NCBI GenBank assembly: GCA_030950365.1
Contig: JAUZRQ010000032.1
Location: 1 to 56,609 of the forward strand
From: Candidatus Zhuqueibacterota bacterium
GTDB taxonomy: Bacteria; Zhuqueibacterota; Zhuqueibacteria; Zhuqueibacterales; Geothermadaptataceae
Direction: 5' to 3'
DNA: 56,609 nucleotides
The notes below the pieces were generated by a model. The model had not been told where the DNA came from. It saw only the letters and a program-made list of their open reading frames with translations, and made no database searches. Both the position numbers and the translations under genes were made by a program. The number at the start of each line of letters is the position of its first letter. Positions within the stretch are counted from its first letter, which is position 1. Below, piece by piece: positions 16,629 to 25,397 of the stretch.

Positions 16629-17633
16629 TTAAAAACGAAATGACCACGAAAAGATGTGATCGGCGTTGAGTTCGTTCGCCTGATTGACAAACGCATAATG
16701 CAGCGCGGCCTGCTTGCTTAGGAACGAAAACGTGTAACTCGCTCCGAACGTGGGCTGGCCGCCGCGCAAGCCCACGCGCAGCCCAAGGTTGGCAGGCAAT
16801 TGATAATACGCACCGGCGTAGGTTTTCACCGCAAACACCTCCGAGCCTTCGAGATCAAACGACAGCCACAGGTTCTGCAGCACGCGCGAGGTGGACACGC
16901 CCACACGCCAGATCTTTGGGAAGCGGTCGATTTTCTGCGTGCCACGCTCGTACAGCTTGTTGGAATCCCACGAATATTTGCCGTTCAGATGCCGCAGGGT
17001 GACGCCAAGCCACAGGCCTTCCACCGGCATGACCAGTACGCCGATATCCAGCGAGGCCGAATTGCTGCTCACGGTCTCACCGCCCTTGCCGAGCCGCGGA
17101 AACCGGTTCCAGATGATGTGCGCCCCGATCCCGATGGCCAGTTCCTTGCGCAGGCGCAGCGCGAAACTGAAGCGCAACGCGTTCTGCTGGTTGGAATATT
17201 CACCGAATTTGACGCCGTCGAAATCGCGGCCCTCGATGTTGTTCACCGAGGCATGAATCCAGCTCAGCGACAGGCCGCCATACTGATAATCTTCGGTGTG
17301 CGTGGGCGCATATTTGCTTTTCGGGCGCAGCCGAGTGGCGAACCCGAAATAGGCAAATGTCCGGTCCAGCGGTAGCGCACGCACGGAAATATCGATGATG
17401 CGCGCCTCGAGAAACGGTATGGTCGCCGGATTGTAGTACGCGCTTTCCGGATCGCCGATGAATGCCGTGTAGGCCCGGCCCATGGCCTCGGAACGCGAGC
17501 CGATACCCATGCGCAAAATGCTGCCGGCATAGCCGCCCTGTGCCTGCAAAGCGAGCGGCATCAACAGGCCCGCCAGCAAAACCATCCCTGCTACGATATG
17601 TCCAGTTCGATCATTCACCCGGAATCGTCCCAT
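16629..17633 (-). CDS. PorV/PorQ family outer-membrane protein
   Basis: The 334 residues begin with a long signal peptide (hydrophobic HIVAGMVLLAGLLMPLAL, ending LQAQ), followed by ILRMGIGSRSEAMGRAYTA and DPESAYYNPATIPFL. This is the PorV/UPF0164 opening with YYNPA in place of WNPAG. The C-terminus ends in FSWSFRF, a typical outer-membrane terminal strand with a final aromatic residue. It begins three bases after the stop of the sorted propeller gene, so it is almost certainly cotranscribed with it. It differs strongly from the next PorV-like protein, so the two may handle different cargo or form a pair. A lack of close similarity to classical PorV leaves PorQ-like function open. Confidence 0.75.
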   Translation of the reverse strand: MGRFRVNDRTGHIVAGMVLLAGLLMPLALQAQGGYAGSILRMGIGSRSEAMGRAYTAFIGDPESAYYNPATIPFLEARIIDISVRALPLDRTFAYFGFATRLRPKSKYAPTHTEDYQYGGLSLSWIHASVNNIEGRDFDGVKFGEYSNQQNALRFSFALRLRKELAIGIGAHIIWNRFPRLGKGGETVSSNSASLDIGVLVMPVEGLWLGVTLRHLNGKYSWDSNKLYERGTQKIDRFPKIWRVGVSTSRVLQNLWLSFDLEGSEVFAVKTYAGAYYQLPANLGLRVGLRGGQPTFGASYTFSFLSKQAALHYAFVNQANELNADHIFSWSFRF

Positions 17634-17636
17634 AGT

Positions 17637-19088
17637 TCAGTCCATGACAATGAATTTGCCCCAGAACACACCTTCGCCTTCCAGTTGCAGGCTATAAAAA
17701 TACACGCCATTGGCGACGACTTCGCCGCGATCGTTGCGGCCGTTCCAGATTTCAAAAAACGTCCCGTTGGCCGGGCGCTCTTTGCCGCTCACCACCTCGG
17801 CGACCTTTTCCATGGCCATATTGTAAATGCGAATGGTGACGCGCGTGGCCCGGGTGGTGTTGTACTGAAACCGGATGTAGCCATCGCTGCCGAGGGTATT
17901 GTGGCGCTGCGGCGAGAACGGGCTCGGGTAGGCAAAGGTGCGCGGCTCGCCGTCGCTGCCTGGCCGCACCGTGCCGCGCAAAATCTGCCAGCTCTGCCCA
18001 TCATCGGCGGTTCTGGCCAGTCCATCCGGGCCGCCCACCCAGAGCACGTGATAGCGATCCACGCCGGCGGTAAAAAATTCTTCGGAAAGATACTCAATGC
18101 CCTGATTTGCATCCACGATGGGTGGGAATTTCGCCCAGGTGTGGCCGAAATCCAGCGATTTGAACAGGCCGGCATCCGCGGCCACATAGGCGGCCGAATC
18201 GTCAAAGGCGAAATTGTGCGCAAACACGCCTTCCAGGGTGGTGCGCCAGGTGAAGCCGCCGTCATCGGTGATGGACACGGCACGAAATTCGTTGGGGTCC
18301 TCGGCATTCACCGTGGCGGCCCAGATGTACTCCACGCTACCGAATGGCTGATGGCCAATGGCTACCACGAAATTGCCGGAGATCGGCTGCTCCTGATTCT
18401 GATGCCGGAAATTGGTCCATGTGCGACCGTTATCCAGCGATTTGTTGATGCCGCCGGCGGTGCCCACCCAGAGCACGCCGTTAGCGCTGATCACCGAGAA
18501 GCCGCGGTGATTCAATTGGCCGAGCGGATCGAAAAAAAACGTATCAGGCGGCACCACTTCCCAGGTTTGTCCGAGGTCAAACGTGCGCTGGATGCCGCCG
18601 CCCCAACTGGTGATCCACACGCTGCCGTCGGTGTGCAGGGCGATGTCGAACGTCACATTTTGCACCGGGGTCGGGCCGGGCTGTTCGATATAGGTCCAGG
18701 TTTTGCCGCCGTCCAGTGAATACGCCAGACCGCCGCCCGTGGGCAACTCGCCGGCATCACGGGTGAGCGAATCGAACGCCGTGGCCACCCACACAATGGT
18801 GTCGTTCACCGCAATGGCCGAGACACTGCCCCGTCCGATGCCGTCTTCGTGCGAAAAGGTCTCCCAGGTCACGCCGCCGTCGCGCGACACGGTGATGCCT
18901 TTGTCCGTTCCCAGCCAGATGGCATCGCCGTAAATGACGATGTCGGTAATGGAATTGGATCGCAGGCCGACCCGGCTCTGTGCATATTCGATTTCTGCAG
19001 AAGGAAGCCGTTTGTACAGCACGTCCTGCGCCAGGGCCTCCCCGGCGATGAGCAATGTCAGGAGAATCAATCGGATTCGCGTTTTCAT
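17637..19088 (-). CDS. Secreted BNR/sortilin-like beta-propeller with C-terminal sorting domain
   Basis: The 483-residue protein has a signal peptide (LILLTLLIAGEALAQ). Seven S-x-D-x-G-x-T-W-type Asp-box motifs follow in order: SRDGGVTW, SLDGGKTW, TFDLGQTW, SLDNGRTW, TDDGGFTW, SLDFGHTW and TADDGQSW. This predicts a seven-bladed propeller of the BNR/YCF48/sortilin kind. The last 95 residues form a sorting/FlgD-like domain with AYPSPFSP, IRIYNMAMEKVAEV, WNGRNDRGEVVANGVYFY and a closing KFIVMD. Such proteins are exported and often bind surface polymers or proteins; enzymatic activity is not evident. It overlaps the lipoprotein gene upstream by four bases and lies three bases before a PorV-like gene, its likely transport partner. 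Confidence 0.85.
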   Translation of the reverse strand: MKTRIRLILLTLLIAGEALAQDVLYKRLPSAEIEYAQSRVGLRSNSITDIVIYGDAIWLGTDKGITVSRDGGVTWETFSHEDGIGRGSVSAIAVNDTIVWVATAFDSLTRDAGELPTGGGLAYSLDGGKTWTYIEQPGPTPVQNVTFDIALHTDGSVWITSWGGGIQRTFDLGQTWEVVPPDTFFFDPLGQLNHRGFSVISANGVLWVGTAGGINKSLDNGRTWTNFRHQNQEQPISGNFVVAIGHQPFGSVEYIWAATVNAEDPNEFRAVSITDDGGFTWRTTLEGVFAHNFAFDDSAAYVAADAGLFKSLDFGHTWAKFPPIVDANQGIEYLSEEFFTAGVDRYHVLWVGGPDGLARTADDGQSWQILRGTVRPGSDGEPRTFAYPSPFSPQRHNTLGSDGYIRFQYNTTRATRVTIRIYNMAMEKVAEVVSGKERPANGTFFEIWNGRNDRGEVVANGVYFYSLQLEGEGVFWGKFIVMD

Positions 19089-20260
19089 TCAACAACCGTA
19101 ATTCGGTGAACCACTATTTCACTCTTTTGCCCGCTCTTGTCTTCGGCCTGGAATTCAAACCGGAATGTGCCGAGAGTGCTGGTGTTGCCGATGCCAATGG
19201 TCAGAGAATACACGCCGTCGCCGGCCACGGCATCGCCCAGCCCATTTTGATCTTTTTTGCCGTCGTCGCGCATGAGAAACGGATTGCCGCTGGATGGCGT
19301 GCCGTCCGGGAAGTAGCTGTTGAAATACACGCGCGCGATATCGCCGAGCCCGTTCGGATCGGTCACGGTGCAGGTGATCACGAACGGCCCGGTTTGCGAA
19401 CGCGACACCGTATCCGGTACGGAGATGCTGACGATCTCGGGCGGAAGGTTTTGCAGCCTCGTTTGCACCACAAAAATCACCACCCTGCCCGGACTGCGGT
19501 TGCCTTCTTTATCAATGGCGCGCAGCACGATGCTATACACGCCCCGTTCCACGCCAAAAGCATCGCTGGCGAAGATGGCCCCATACGTGCCGTTGCCGGC
19601 CACGCCGTCATCGTTGTTGCCGTCATCCAGCAATTGTCCCTGAATGCTGGTGGTGGCCCGTCCCGGGGCATACACGGCGTACTGAATTTCTGCGATGTCC
19701 GCCAGCCCGTCCGGGTCGTCGGCCTGAACCAGAAGCGGAATTTGATAGTTGATATCCGCCCACACGGTATCGGGAAAGGTGACGCGCTGAATGACCGGAG
19801 CGGCGCCGCTTTTACCGGGTACGATCGCAATGCTCCGCGGCTCGCTCTCCGCCCGGTTGCCGCTGCGATCGACGGCAAACACACGCACTTCGCCGCGACC
19901 GGTATCGCTCCACGCCGCACCCGGTATGCGCACCGCGAACTGACCATCACCGGCGAGGATGTCGCCCTCGAGACCATCATCACGCATGGCAAAATCGGCC
20001 TCGCTGCCATCGGGCCGCTGGATGCGGCAGGTCACCTCAGACAGATCGGCCGGTCCCTGCGGGTCGAAAATGCGGGCATGCACCAGAATGCCGGTGGTAT
20101 CGGCAAGGAATGCGCGCTCAGGCAGGAAAATCCGCACGATTTCGGGGAATTGCGCCGGCTCAGGCAGGTTTGGCTGCTTTTCGCAGGCCATGAAAAATAC
20201 AGGCAACAGCAACAGCCAGAAAGCGTTTTTCCTCATACTCCAAAAAATCCTGTCGGTCAC
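19085..20260 (-). CDS. Lipoprotein with three choice-of-anchor X-like/Ig-like repeats
   Basis: The protein (391 residues from a GTG at 20260 that overlaps the HAD stop as GTGA) carries a lipoprotein signal ending FMACEKQPN. An ATG at 20236 is the alternative start and directly opens the signal peptide. The mature part has three Ig-like modules, each containing a DDG...D..AGDG.(Y/F) signature: MRDDGLEGDILAGDGQF, LLDDGNNDDGVAGNGTY, and MRDDGKK followed by DAVAGDGVY. This fits the family called choice-of-anchor X domains, where the acidic loop may bind calcium. It is probably displayed in the outer membrane. It overlaps the next gene, the sorted propeller, by four bases, so the two probably act together at the surface. 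Confidence 0.75.
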   Translation of the reverse strand: MTDRIFWSMRKNAFWLLLLPVFFMACEKQPNLPEPAQFPEIVRIFLPERAFLADTTGILVHARIFDPQGPADLSEVTCRIQRPDGSEADFAMRDDGLEGDILAGDGQFAVRIPGAAWSDTGRGEVRVFAVDRSGNRAESEPRSIAIVPGKSGAAPVIQRVTFPDTVWADINYQIPLLVQADDPDGLADIAEIQYAVYAPGRATTSIQGQLLDDGNNDDGVAGNGTYGAIFASDAFGVERGVYSIVLRAIDKEGNRSPGRVVIFVVQTRLQNLPPEIVSISVPDTVSRSQTGPFVITCTVTDPNGLGDIARVYFNSYFPDGTPSSGNPFLMRDDGKKDQNGLGDAVAGDGVYSLTIGIGNTSTLGTFRFEFQAEDKSGQKSEIVVHRITVVE

Positions 20261-20931
20261 CAATTGGCCGCCTTTTTCTCGAAAAGGTTCAATTGCTCAA
20301 GCAAAAGCTCGCGTAGCTCCTGAAAATTGTGCACCACCCAATCGGCTTCAGTGAGCGCCGATTCCGGGAGCGTGGTGGTGATCGCCACCACACGCATACC
20401 GGCGGCCCGCGCCGATTGGATGCCCAGAGGAGCATTTTCCACCACCAGGCTGTGTTCCGGTGAAATATGCAGTTTTTCGGCGGCGGTCATGTACGGATCC
20501 GGCGCTGGCTTGCCGTGCTCCACATCATCGGCCGTGATCACGGCACCGAACATCTGCAGGAGCGCCGACGGGAGTACCGCCGTTACGCTGCGTCGCGGCG
20601 AGCCAGTCACCAGAGCCAGGGCCACCGGAGTCTGCCGCAGCGCTGCAATCAACCGCTGCGCCTCCGGGAACAACGTGGCTTTATGGGAACTAATATAACG
20701 CTTTTCTTTTTCTTGCGCAATCTCTCTTGCGGTTTTTTCATCAACCGACCGCCCGTGTTTCTCGAACAAATAGCGCACCACATCGGTGGTCGGGCGGCCT
20801 TCCTGCATGTAAATCTCTCGTTCGTCAATCTGAATCCCGTATCTCGCAAAAATCTTTTGCCACGCCCGCGCGTGGTACGACATGCTGTCCACGATCACCC
20901 CGTCATAGTCGAAACAGATCAGCCGGATCAA
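20257..20931 (-). CDS. HAD superfamily phosphatase, beta-phosphoglucomutase-like
   Basis: The 224-residue protein carries all four HAD motifs: FDYDGVIVDS at the N-terminus (nucleophile Asp8 and acid/base Asp10), VTGSPRRS (motif II), KPAPDPY with its conserved lysine (motif III) and VVENAPLGIQSA (motif IV). The helical cap after motif I makes it a subclass I enzyme of the beta-phosphoglucomutase/phosphoglycolate phosphatase group. The substrate cannot be predicted. Motif I reads DYDG rather than DxDGT, common in beta-PGM-like members. It overlaps the tryptophanase gene by four bases upstream and the lipoprotein gene downstream, so it is tightly coupled in the operon. Confidence 0.85.
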   Translation of the reverse strand: MIRLICFDYDGVIVDSMSYHARAWQKIFARYGIQIDEREIYMQEGRPTTDVVRYLFEKHGRSVDEKTAREIAQEKEKRYISSHKATLFPEAQRLIAALRQTPVALALVTGSPRRSVTAVLPSALLQMFGAVITADDVEHGKPAPDPYMTAAEKLHISPEHSLVVENAPLGIQSARAAGMRVVAITTTLPESALTEADWVVHNFQELRELLLEQLNLFEKKAANW

Positions 20932-22304
20932 TCCACTTCCTCCAGTCTTGCGGTAAAATGGCGCAGATACGGCGCCTCGTACACGATTCGTAGCCCTTTG
21001 ATTTTATCGCGTTCCTGGTAGATTTTGGCGATGGACTCGGCCACGTAAATCATGTGCTGGGTGGTGTACACCCGCCGCGGAATGGCCAGCCGCACCAGCT
21101 CCAACCTGGGATAGTTCACCTCGCCGGTTTCCGGGTCTTTGCTGGCGAACATCAGGCTGCCGATTTCTACCGCCCGAATGCCAGCCTCGCGGTACAGCGC
21201 CACAGTCAGCGCCTGGGCCGGAAACTGCTCCTGCGGAATGTGCGGCACGAACTCGCGCGCATTCAAATAAACGGCATGGCCGCCCACGGGTTCCAAAATC
21301 GGCACACCGGCGTCTTTGAGCATCTCGCCGAGATAGCGCACCTGGCCGATGCGGAAGGCCAGATAATCTTCATCGAGCACCTCTTTGAGACCGCGCGCAA
21401 TAGCCTCGAGGTCGCGGCCGGCGAGGCCGCCGTAGGTCGGGAACCCTTCCACCAGAATCAGCAGATTGGTCACTTTTTCCGCCCACTCGCGGTTGTTTAG
21501 CGCCAGAAAGCCGCCGATGTTGACCAGGCCATCTTTTTTGGCGCTCATGGTGCAGCCGTCGCCATGGCTGAACAGCTCGCGCGCAATCTCGAGAATCGAT
21601 TTGTTCTGATAGCCGGGCTCACGCTCTTTGATGAAATAGCAATTCTCTGCAAACCGGCAGGCATCGAAGATCAGCGGGATATCGTATTTATGCACCAGTT
21701 CGCTGGTTTGCCGGATGTTTTCCATAGACACCGGCTGGCCGCCGCCGCTGTTATTGGTGATGGTCAGCATCACCAGTGGAATGCGCTCGCGGCCGTACTC
21801 CTTGATGGTGCGCTCCAGTTTCTCAAGGTCCATGTTGCCCTTGAATGGATGCTGGTGATGCGGATCCATGGCCTCATCGATGACCTGATCCAGCGCCAGC
21901 GCGCCGTGGTATTCGGCATTGGCGCGTGTGGTGTCGAAATGAATGTTGTTGGGCACCACATCGCCCTTTTTCACCGTGACCGAAAACAGCAAATTTTCCG
22001 CCACCCGGCCCTGGTGGGTGGGAATCACGTGCTTAAAACCAAAGATGGAGCGCACGGTTTCTTCAAAATGAAAATAATTGCGGCTGCCGGCATACGACTC
22101 ATCGCCCAGCATCAGCCCGGCCCACTGATTGTCGCTCATGGCCGAGGTGCCGCTATCGGTGAGAAGGTCGATGTAAATCTTCTCCGCTGGAATGCTGAAC
22201 ACGTTGTATCCGGCCTCGCGAATCAGCCGGTCGCGCTCCTCCCGCGAGGTTTTTTGCAGCCGTTCGACGACTTTGATTTTAAATGGCTCGCTCGGGAATT
22301 CCAT
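20928..22304 (-). CDS. tnaA: Tryptophanase (tryptophan indole-lyase), tyrosine phenol-lyase-like
   Basis: This 458-residue PLP enzyme belongs to the beta-eliminating lyase family: EPFKIK, IDLLTDSGT, PTHQGR, GGQPVSM and the PLP-lysine site SAKKD, with Lys257 as the expected Schiff-base residue. Overall it resembles tyrosine phenol-lyase (MSDNQWAG, NIGGF, GGLAGRD), but the three known specificity positions are those of tryptophanase. Asp124 replaces TPL Thr124, Ile381 replaces the tyrosine-recognising Arg381, and His449 replaces Phe448. It should split tryptophan into indole, pyruvate and ammonia. It lies eleven bases after the asparaginase gene and, through the operon, close to pdxJ, which supplies PLP. 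No TnaC-like leader peptide is visible. Confidence 0.85.
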   Translation of the reverse strand: MEFPSEPFKIKVVERLQKTSREERDRLIREAGYNVFSIPAEKIYIDLLTDSGTSAMSDNQWAGLMLGDESYAGSRNYFHFEETVRSIFGFKHVIPTHQGRVAENLLFSVTVKKGDVVPNNIHFDTTRANAEYHGALALDQVIDEAMDPHHQHPFKGNMDLEKLERTIKEYGRERIPLVMLTITNNSGGGQPVSMENIRQTSELVHKYDIPLIFDACRFAENCYFIKEREPGYQNKSILEIARELFSHGDGCTMSAKKDGLVNIGGFLALNNREWAEKVTNLLILVEGFPTYGGLAGRDLEAIARGLKEVLDEDYLAFRIGQVRYLGEMLKDAGVPILEPVGGHAVYLNAREFVPHIPQEQFPAQALTVALYREAGIRAVEIGSLMFASKDPETGEVNYPRLELVRLAIPRRVYTTQHMIYVAESIAKIYQERDKIKGLRIVYEAPYLRHFTARLEEVD

Positions 22305-22315
22305 GGCATTCTCCC

Positions 22316-23329
22316 TCAGTTCGTGAACCAGTCCACCGGGCAGTCAATGCGCCCGACGAGGATATTGCGGTGATTGCGGATCTCCGGCGCCACATAGCGA
22401 CGCAGTGGCAGCAGATCGCGTTCTTGCAACACCCCCAGATACAGCAACAATTTCAACGCCACCGGCGGCACGGCGCGGCTGTGGCCGTCCGCAATTTTGA
22501 TGGCCACGCCCATGGGCTGTGGCTCGCGGATAGCAAAGCATTGCAGCCCCTCGGCGCCGGTTTTGGCCACCAGCCGGCCTTTCAACGCTCGCATGAGATC
22601 GGTATCTAACCGGTGTCGTCCGGCGACGAACTCGCTATGATGCCACATGGCGTCAAAAATCACCCGGCCGGGGCCGTCATCATCGGCCAGCCGGGCATAC
22701 ATGCATGCGATGCGATGAAGCGGCAGGCTAAACACCGGCGCGGAACAGCCATCGATTGCAATGGCGATGTCCTTTTCCGGCACGCTGGAATAGTCCGAAA
22801 TGGTCTTGCGAATGGCACGTTGATGCGGATGGTCCGGATCAAGATACGATTCCGTGGGCCACTCCTGCATGCGGCAGGCGGCGAGCATGCCTGCATGTTT
22901 ACCGGAGCAATTATTCTGCAGCACGGTGTAATCGCCGGTTTCCGGCACAACTTTCAGATCCATACCCAGCGGACGATGCACGCCGCACTGCAGCGCGCGC
23001 TCATCCAGACCGATTTTGCGCAAAATGGATTGCACGGCGCGCACGTGCATGGCCTCGCCGTTGTGCGATGCGCAAATCACCGCCAGTTCCTCGCCGTTTA
23101 AACCAAAGTGCCCCACAGCGCCCATAGCCACCAGCGGCATAGCCTGAAACGGCTTGGCGGCCGAACGCATGAACACGCTCACCCCTGGATTTCCCCTTGA
23201 AGTCAAAAGCTGCCCGTCGGCCTGCACGACGGCCACATGCCCGAAATGCACGCTTTCGACCTGCCGGCCGCGAAACACCCGGGCCAGCAGATCGGCGCGG
23301 GCTGCCGCCCCTGTGCGCATTTCGGCCAT
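22316..23329 (-). CDS. Class-3 (Rhizobium etli AV-type) L-asparaginase
   Basis: The 337 residues match the asparaginase II family of the R. etli AV type, structurally a serine-beta-lactamase-like enzyme unrelated to E. coli asparaginases. All key positions are present at the spacing known for ReAV: Ser56 and Lys59 (RSAAKPF; ReAV Ser48/Lys51), Ser88 (CASHNGE; Ser80), and the zinc-site set Cys141, Lys144 (NNCSGKHAG; Cys135/Lys138) and Cys195 (DGCSAP; Cys189). It should hydrolyse asparagine to aspartate and ammonia in the cytoplasm, since no signal peptide is seen. Its start overlaps the pdxJ stop by one base (TGATG), and tryptophanase follows after eleven bases. Confidence 0.9.
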   Translation of the reverse strand: MAEMRTGAAARADLLARVFRGRQVESVHFGHVAVVQADGQLLTSRGNPGVSVFMRSAAKPFQAMPLVAMGAVGHFGLNGEELAVICASHNGEAMHVRAVQSILRKIGLDERALQCGVHRPLGMDLKVVPETGDYTVLQNNCSGKHAGMLAACRMQEWPTESYLDPDHPHQRAIRKTISDYSSVPEKDIAIAIDGCSAPVFSLPLHRIACMYARLADDDGPGRVIFDAMWHHSEFVAGRHRLDTDLMRALKGRLVAKTGAEGLQCFAIREPQPMGVAIKIADGHSRAVPPVALKLLLYLGVLQERDLLPLRRYVAPEIRNHRNILVGRIDCPVDWFTN

Positions 23330-24045
23330 CAGCGTTTGATCAGCTCCAGCATTTCGCGTACGGCGCGTTCCATGCCCACCATCACCGCTTTGCTGACGAT
23401 GGAATGGCCGATGTTGAGTTCTTCGATCTGCGGAATGCGCGCAATCTCCCGCACGTTCTGGTAGTTCAATCCGTGTCCGGCGCTCACCCCCAGTCCCAGC
23501 TTGGCCGCGGCTGCCGCCATGGAGCGGATTTTCTCCAGCTCATCCAGCGCCCTACCCAGGTCTTCGGCGTTGGCATACAAACCCGTGTGGATTTCCACAT
23601 AATCGGCGCCCAGCCGCGCCGCCGATTTGATCTGCTGAATCTCCGGATCGATGAACAGGCTCACCACAATGCCCTGCTGCCGCAGCATTTCCACCACTTC
23701 TTCGAGGTAATCGTAATGGCGAACCACATCAAGACCGCCCTCGGTGGTCAATTCTTCGCGGCGCTCGGGCACCAGCGTCACCATGTCCGGCAAAACGTCA
23801 AGGGCGATTTTGATCATCTCCTCGGTGGCGGCCATTTCCATATTCAAATGCGTCTTCACCACATCTTTCAGCAGATACAGGTCTTTATCCTTGATGTGTC
23901 GCCGGTCTTCCCGCAGGTGGCAAACGATGCCGTCGGCGCCGGCCATTTCCACCACCACCGCCGCCGCCACAGGATCGGGCAATTTGCCCTTGCGCGCCTC
24001 TCGCAAGGTGGCCACGTGATCGATATTGACTCCAAGTCTCGGCAT
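23329..24045 (-). CDS. pdxJ: Pyridoxine 5'-phosphate synthase
   Basis: From the ATG at 24045, with AGGAG six bases upstream, the protein is 238 residues, the normal PdxJ length. It has the family pattern: [15 protein letters not shown], then [66 protein letters not shown] and [12 protein letters not shown]. PdxJ condenses 1-deoxyxylulose 5-phosphate with 3-amino-2-oxopropyl phosphate to form pyridoxine 5'-phosphate on the DXP-dependent vitamin B6 route. It is the first gene of the eight-gene run and could raise the PLP supply for the tryptophanase encoded two genes later. Confidence 0.95.
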   Translation of the reverse strand: MPRLGVNIDHVATLREARKGKLPDPVAAAVVVEMAGADGIVCHLREDRRHIKDKDLYLLKDVVKTHLNMEMAATEEMIKIALDVLPDMVTLVPERREELTTEGGLDVVRHYDYLEEVVEMLRQQGIVVSLFIDPEIQQIKSAARLGADYVEIHTGLYANAEDLGRALDELEKIRSMAAAAAKLGLGVSAGHGLNYQNVREIARIPQIEELNIGHSIVSKAVMVGMERAVREMLELIKR

Positions 24046-24230
24046 GATCACTCCTGTTTCTGAGTTACGAACTCAATCTCCGCAATCGCGTGAATCTATC
24101 GGACAATGATTATCCACAAATGGCTGGCCAGGGGAAGCATTCCGCCGATAAAGCCAGCATACGAAAAACCTGATTTCGAGCCGCCAGAACCGGCAGTGCC
24201 ATGAAAACGGAGATTTGCGGCTATGCGCCG

Positions 24231-25373
24231 CTACCGCTGCTCTGGCCCGCTCCTTTTCAGTACCAGGGCCGAGGCGGAAACTTGTTTTAGCAATTGATCC
24301 ACCGTGACGAATTCAAAGCCCCGAACCTGCAACATGGGAACAACCTCATTCATTGCAGCCAGAGTATTCTTGCGTGGATGGCCGATGCCCACGGCCTCGC
24401 CATTTTGCTCCGCCAGTCGCGCCAGCCGCATCAATTTGGCCACCACCCTGGCGGAGTCGTTTACTGCATCCAGGAACAGGGCGTTTTGCAGCGCTGGCAG
24501 GCCCATCTGCCGGGCCAGATCAAACGCAATGGATTTCAGGTTGGTGCGGCTGTCCACAAAAAAATACCCTGCCCGAGCTATTTCTTCAAACGCGGCCGTC
24601 AGTAACATACTATCCAGGGTAGCTTTCGAGCCCATGTGATTATTTAGACCCACGGCATACGGCACCGCTTCAATGGCCTTGCGGACACGCTGGCGAATTT
24701 CCTCGGGTTGCAAATCGGTGAATAGCGTGAAGCCGTCGTTCTCGACCCGGCCCTGCATGGGTTCCATGGGCAGGTGAATGATGACGGTTTTGCCGCGCTC
24801 GTGCAGTTCGCGCGCAATCTCTTCGGATTTGGCAAGCCCGGGAATCACGGCATAGGTCAGCGGCACCGGATAATCGATAAGCGCATCCACCACCGCACTG
24901 CGTTTGTAACCGAAATCATCGATAATGATGGCGATCTTGCCCGTCGGCTGCGTTCGGCTGCGATCCGGCACCAGCCGAACGCGCTCCGCAAGCCGGCGCC
25001 CGATGCCGTAGCTAAATGTCAATGCGCCGGTTTCCCGGTTCTGCTCACCCTGGACATAGCCCCCGGCCTTTTCGATATAGGCCGAAATCTGCTGATAAAT
25101 CACAAGCGGGTGCACATTGCCCGGAACGTTTATCACCATGGTTCGCGATCCCGGCATCAGCACCGGCTGCAATCCCATCCGGGCAAACTGTTCCTGCACG
25201 CCCTGCCGGATCTGCATCAGCCGTTCGCTCCGGCTGCCGAACCAATCCAGCCGATTGGGCCGCACCTTGAACCAGGCACCGACGGCGCCGGCGAGCAGCA
25301 ACAGGATGATCAGGCTGCCCAGCGAGAATCGATGTCGAGGCGGCTTCTGCGTTCTGCGTCTTCTACGGGCCAT
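24231..25373 (-). CDS. Divergent polysaccharide deacetylase family protein
   Basis: The 380-residue protein starts with a very basic tail (MARRRRRTQKPPRHR) and one membrane helix at about 18-35. Then comes a region of unknown fold, and a C-terminal catalytic-like domain from about 145 with IAIIIDDFGYK, VIPGLAKSEEIA, VIIHLPMEPM, GLNNHMGSKAT, YFFVDSRT and GEAVGIGHP. This is the divergent polysaccharide deacetylase (DUF610) family, related to NodB-type enzymes but with altered metal ligands. It would act on periplasmic glycans such as peptidoglycan-linked sugars. It lies 185 bases before pdxJ and 24 bases after the upstream lipoprotein gene, so it may share that lipoprotein's transcript. Confidence 0.85.
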   Translation of the reverse strand: MARRRRRTQKPPRHRFSLGSLIILLLLAGAVGAWFKVRPNRLDWFGSRSERLMQIRQGVQEQFARMGLQPVLMPGSRTMVINVPGNVHPLVIYQQISAYIEKAGGYVQGEQNRETGALTFSYGIGRRLAERVRLVPDRSRTQPTGKIAIIIDDFGYKRSAVVDALIDYPVPLTYAVIPGLAKSEEIARELHERGKTVIIHLPMEPMQGRVENDGFTLFTDLQPEEIRQRVRKAIEAVPYAVGLNNHMGSKATLDSMLLTAAFEEIARAGYFFVDSRTNLKSIAFDLARQMGLPALQNALFLDAVNDSARVVAKLMRLARLAEQNGEAVGIGHPRKNTLAAMNEVVPMLQVRGFEFVTVDQLLKQVSASALVLKRSGPEQR

Positions 25374-25397
25374 GTGCTCCAGTGGATGGCAAAAGGA

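Noticed and set aside
17598-18719. Plus-strand open frame of 373 codons opposite the propeller gene, and similar ones at 19055-20323 and 39067-40326
   Set aside because: All are antisense shadows of GC-rich minus-strand genes with clear domain motifs; no family features or ribosome sites were seen.
20928-22304. Tyrosine phenol-lyase instead of tryptophanase
   Set aside because: The three positions known to set specificity (124, 381 and 448/449) all carry the tryptophanase residues.
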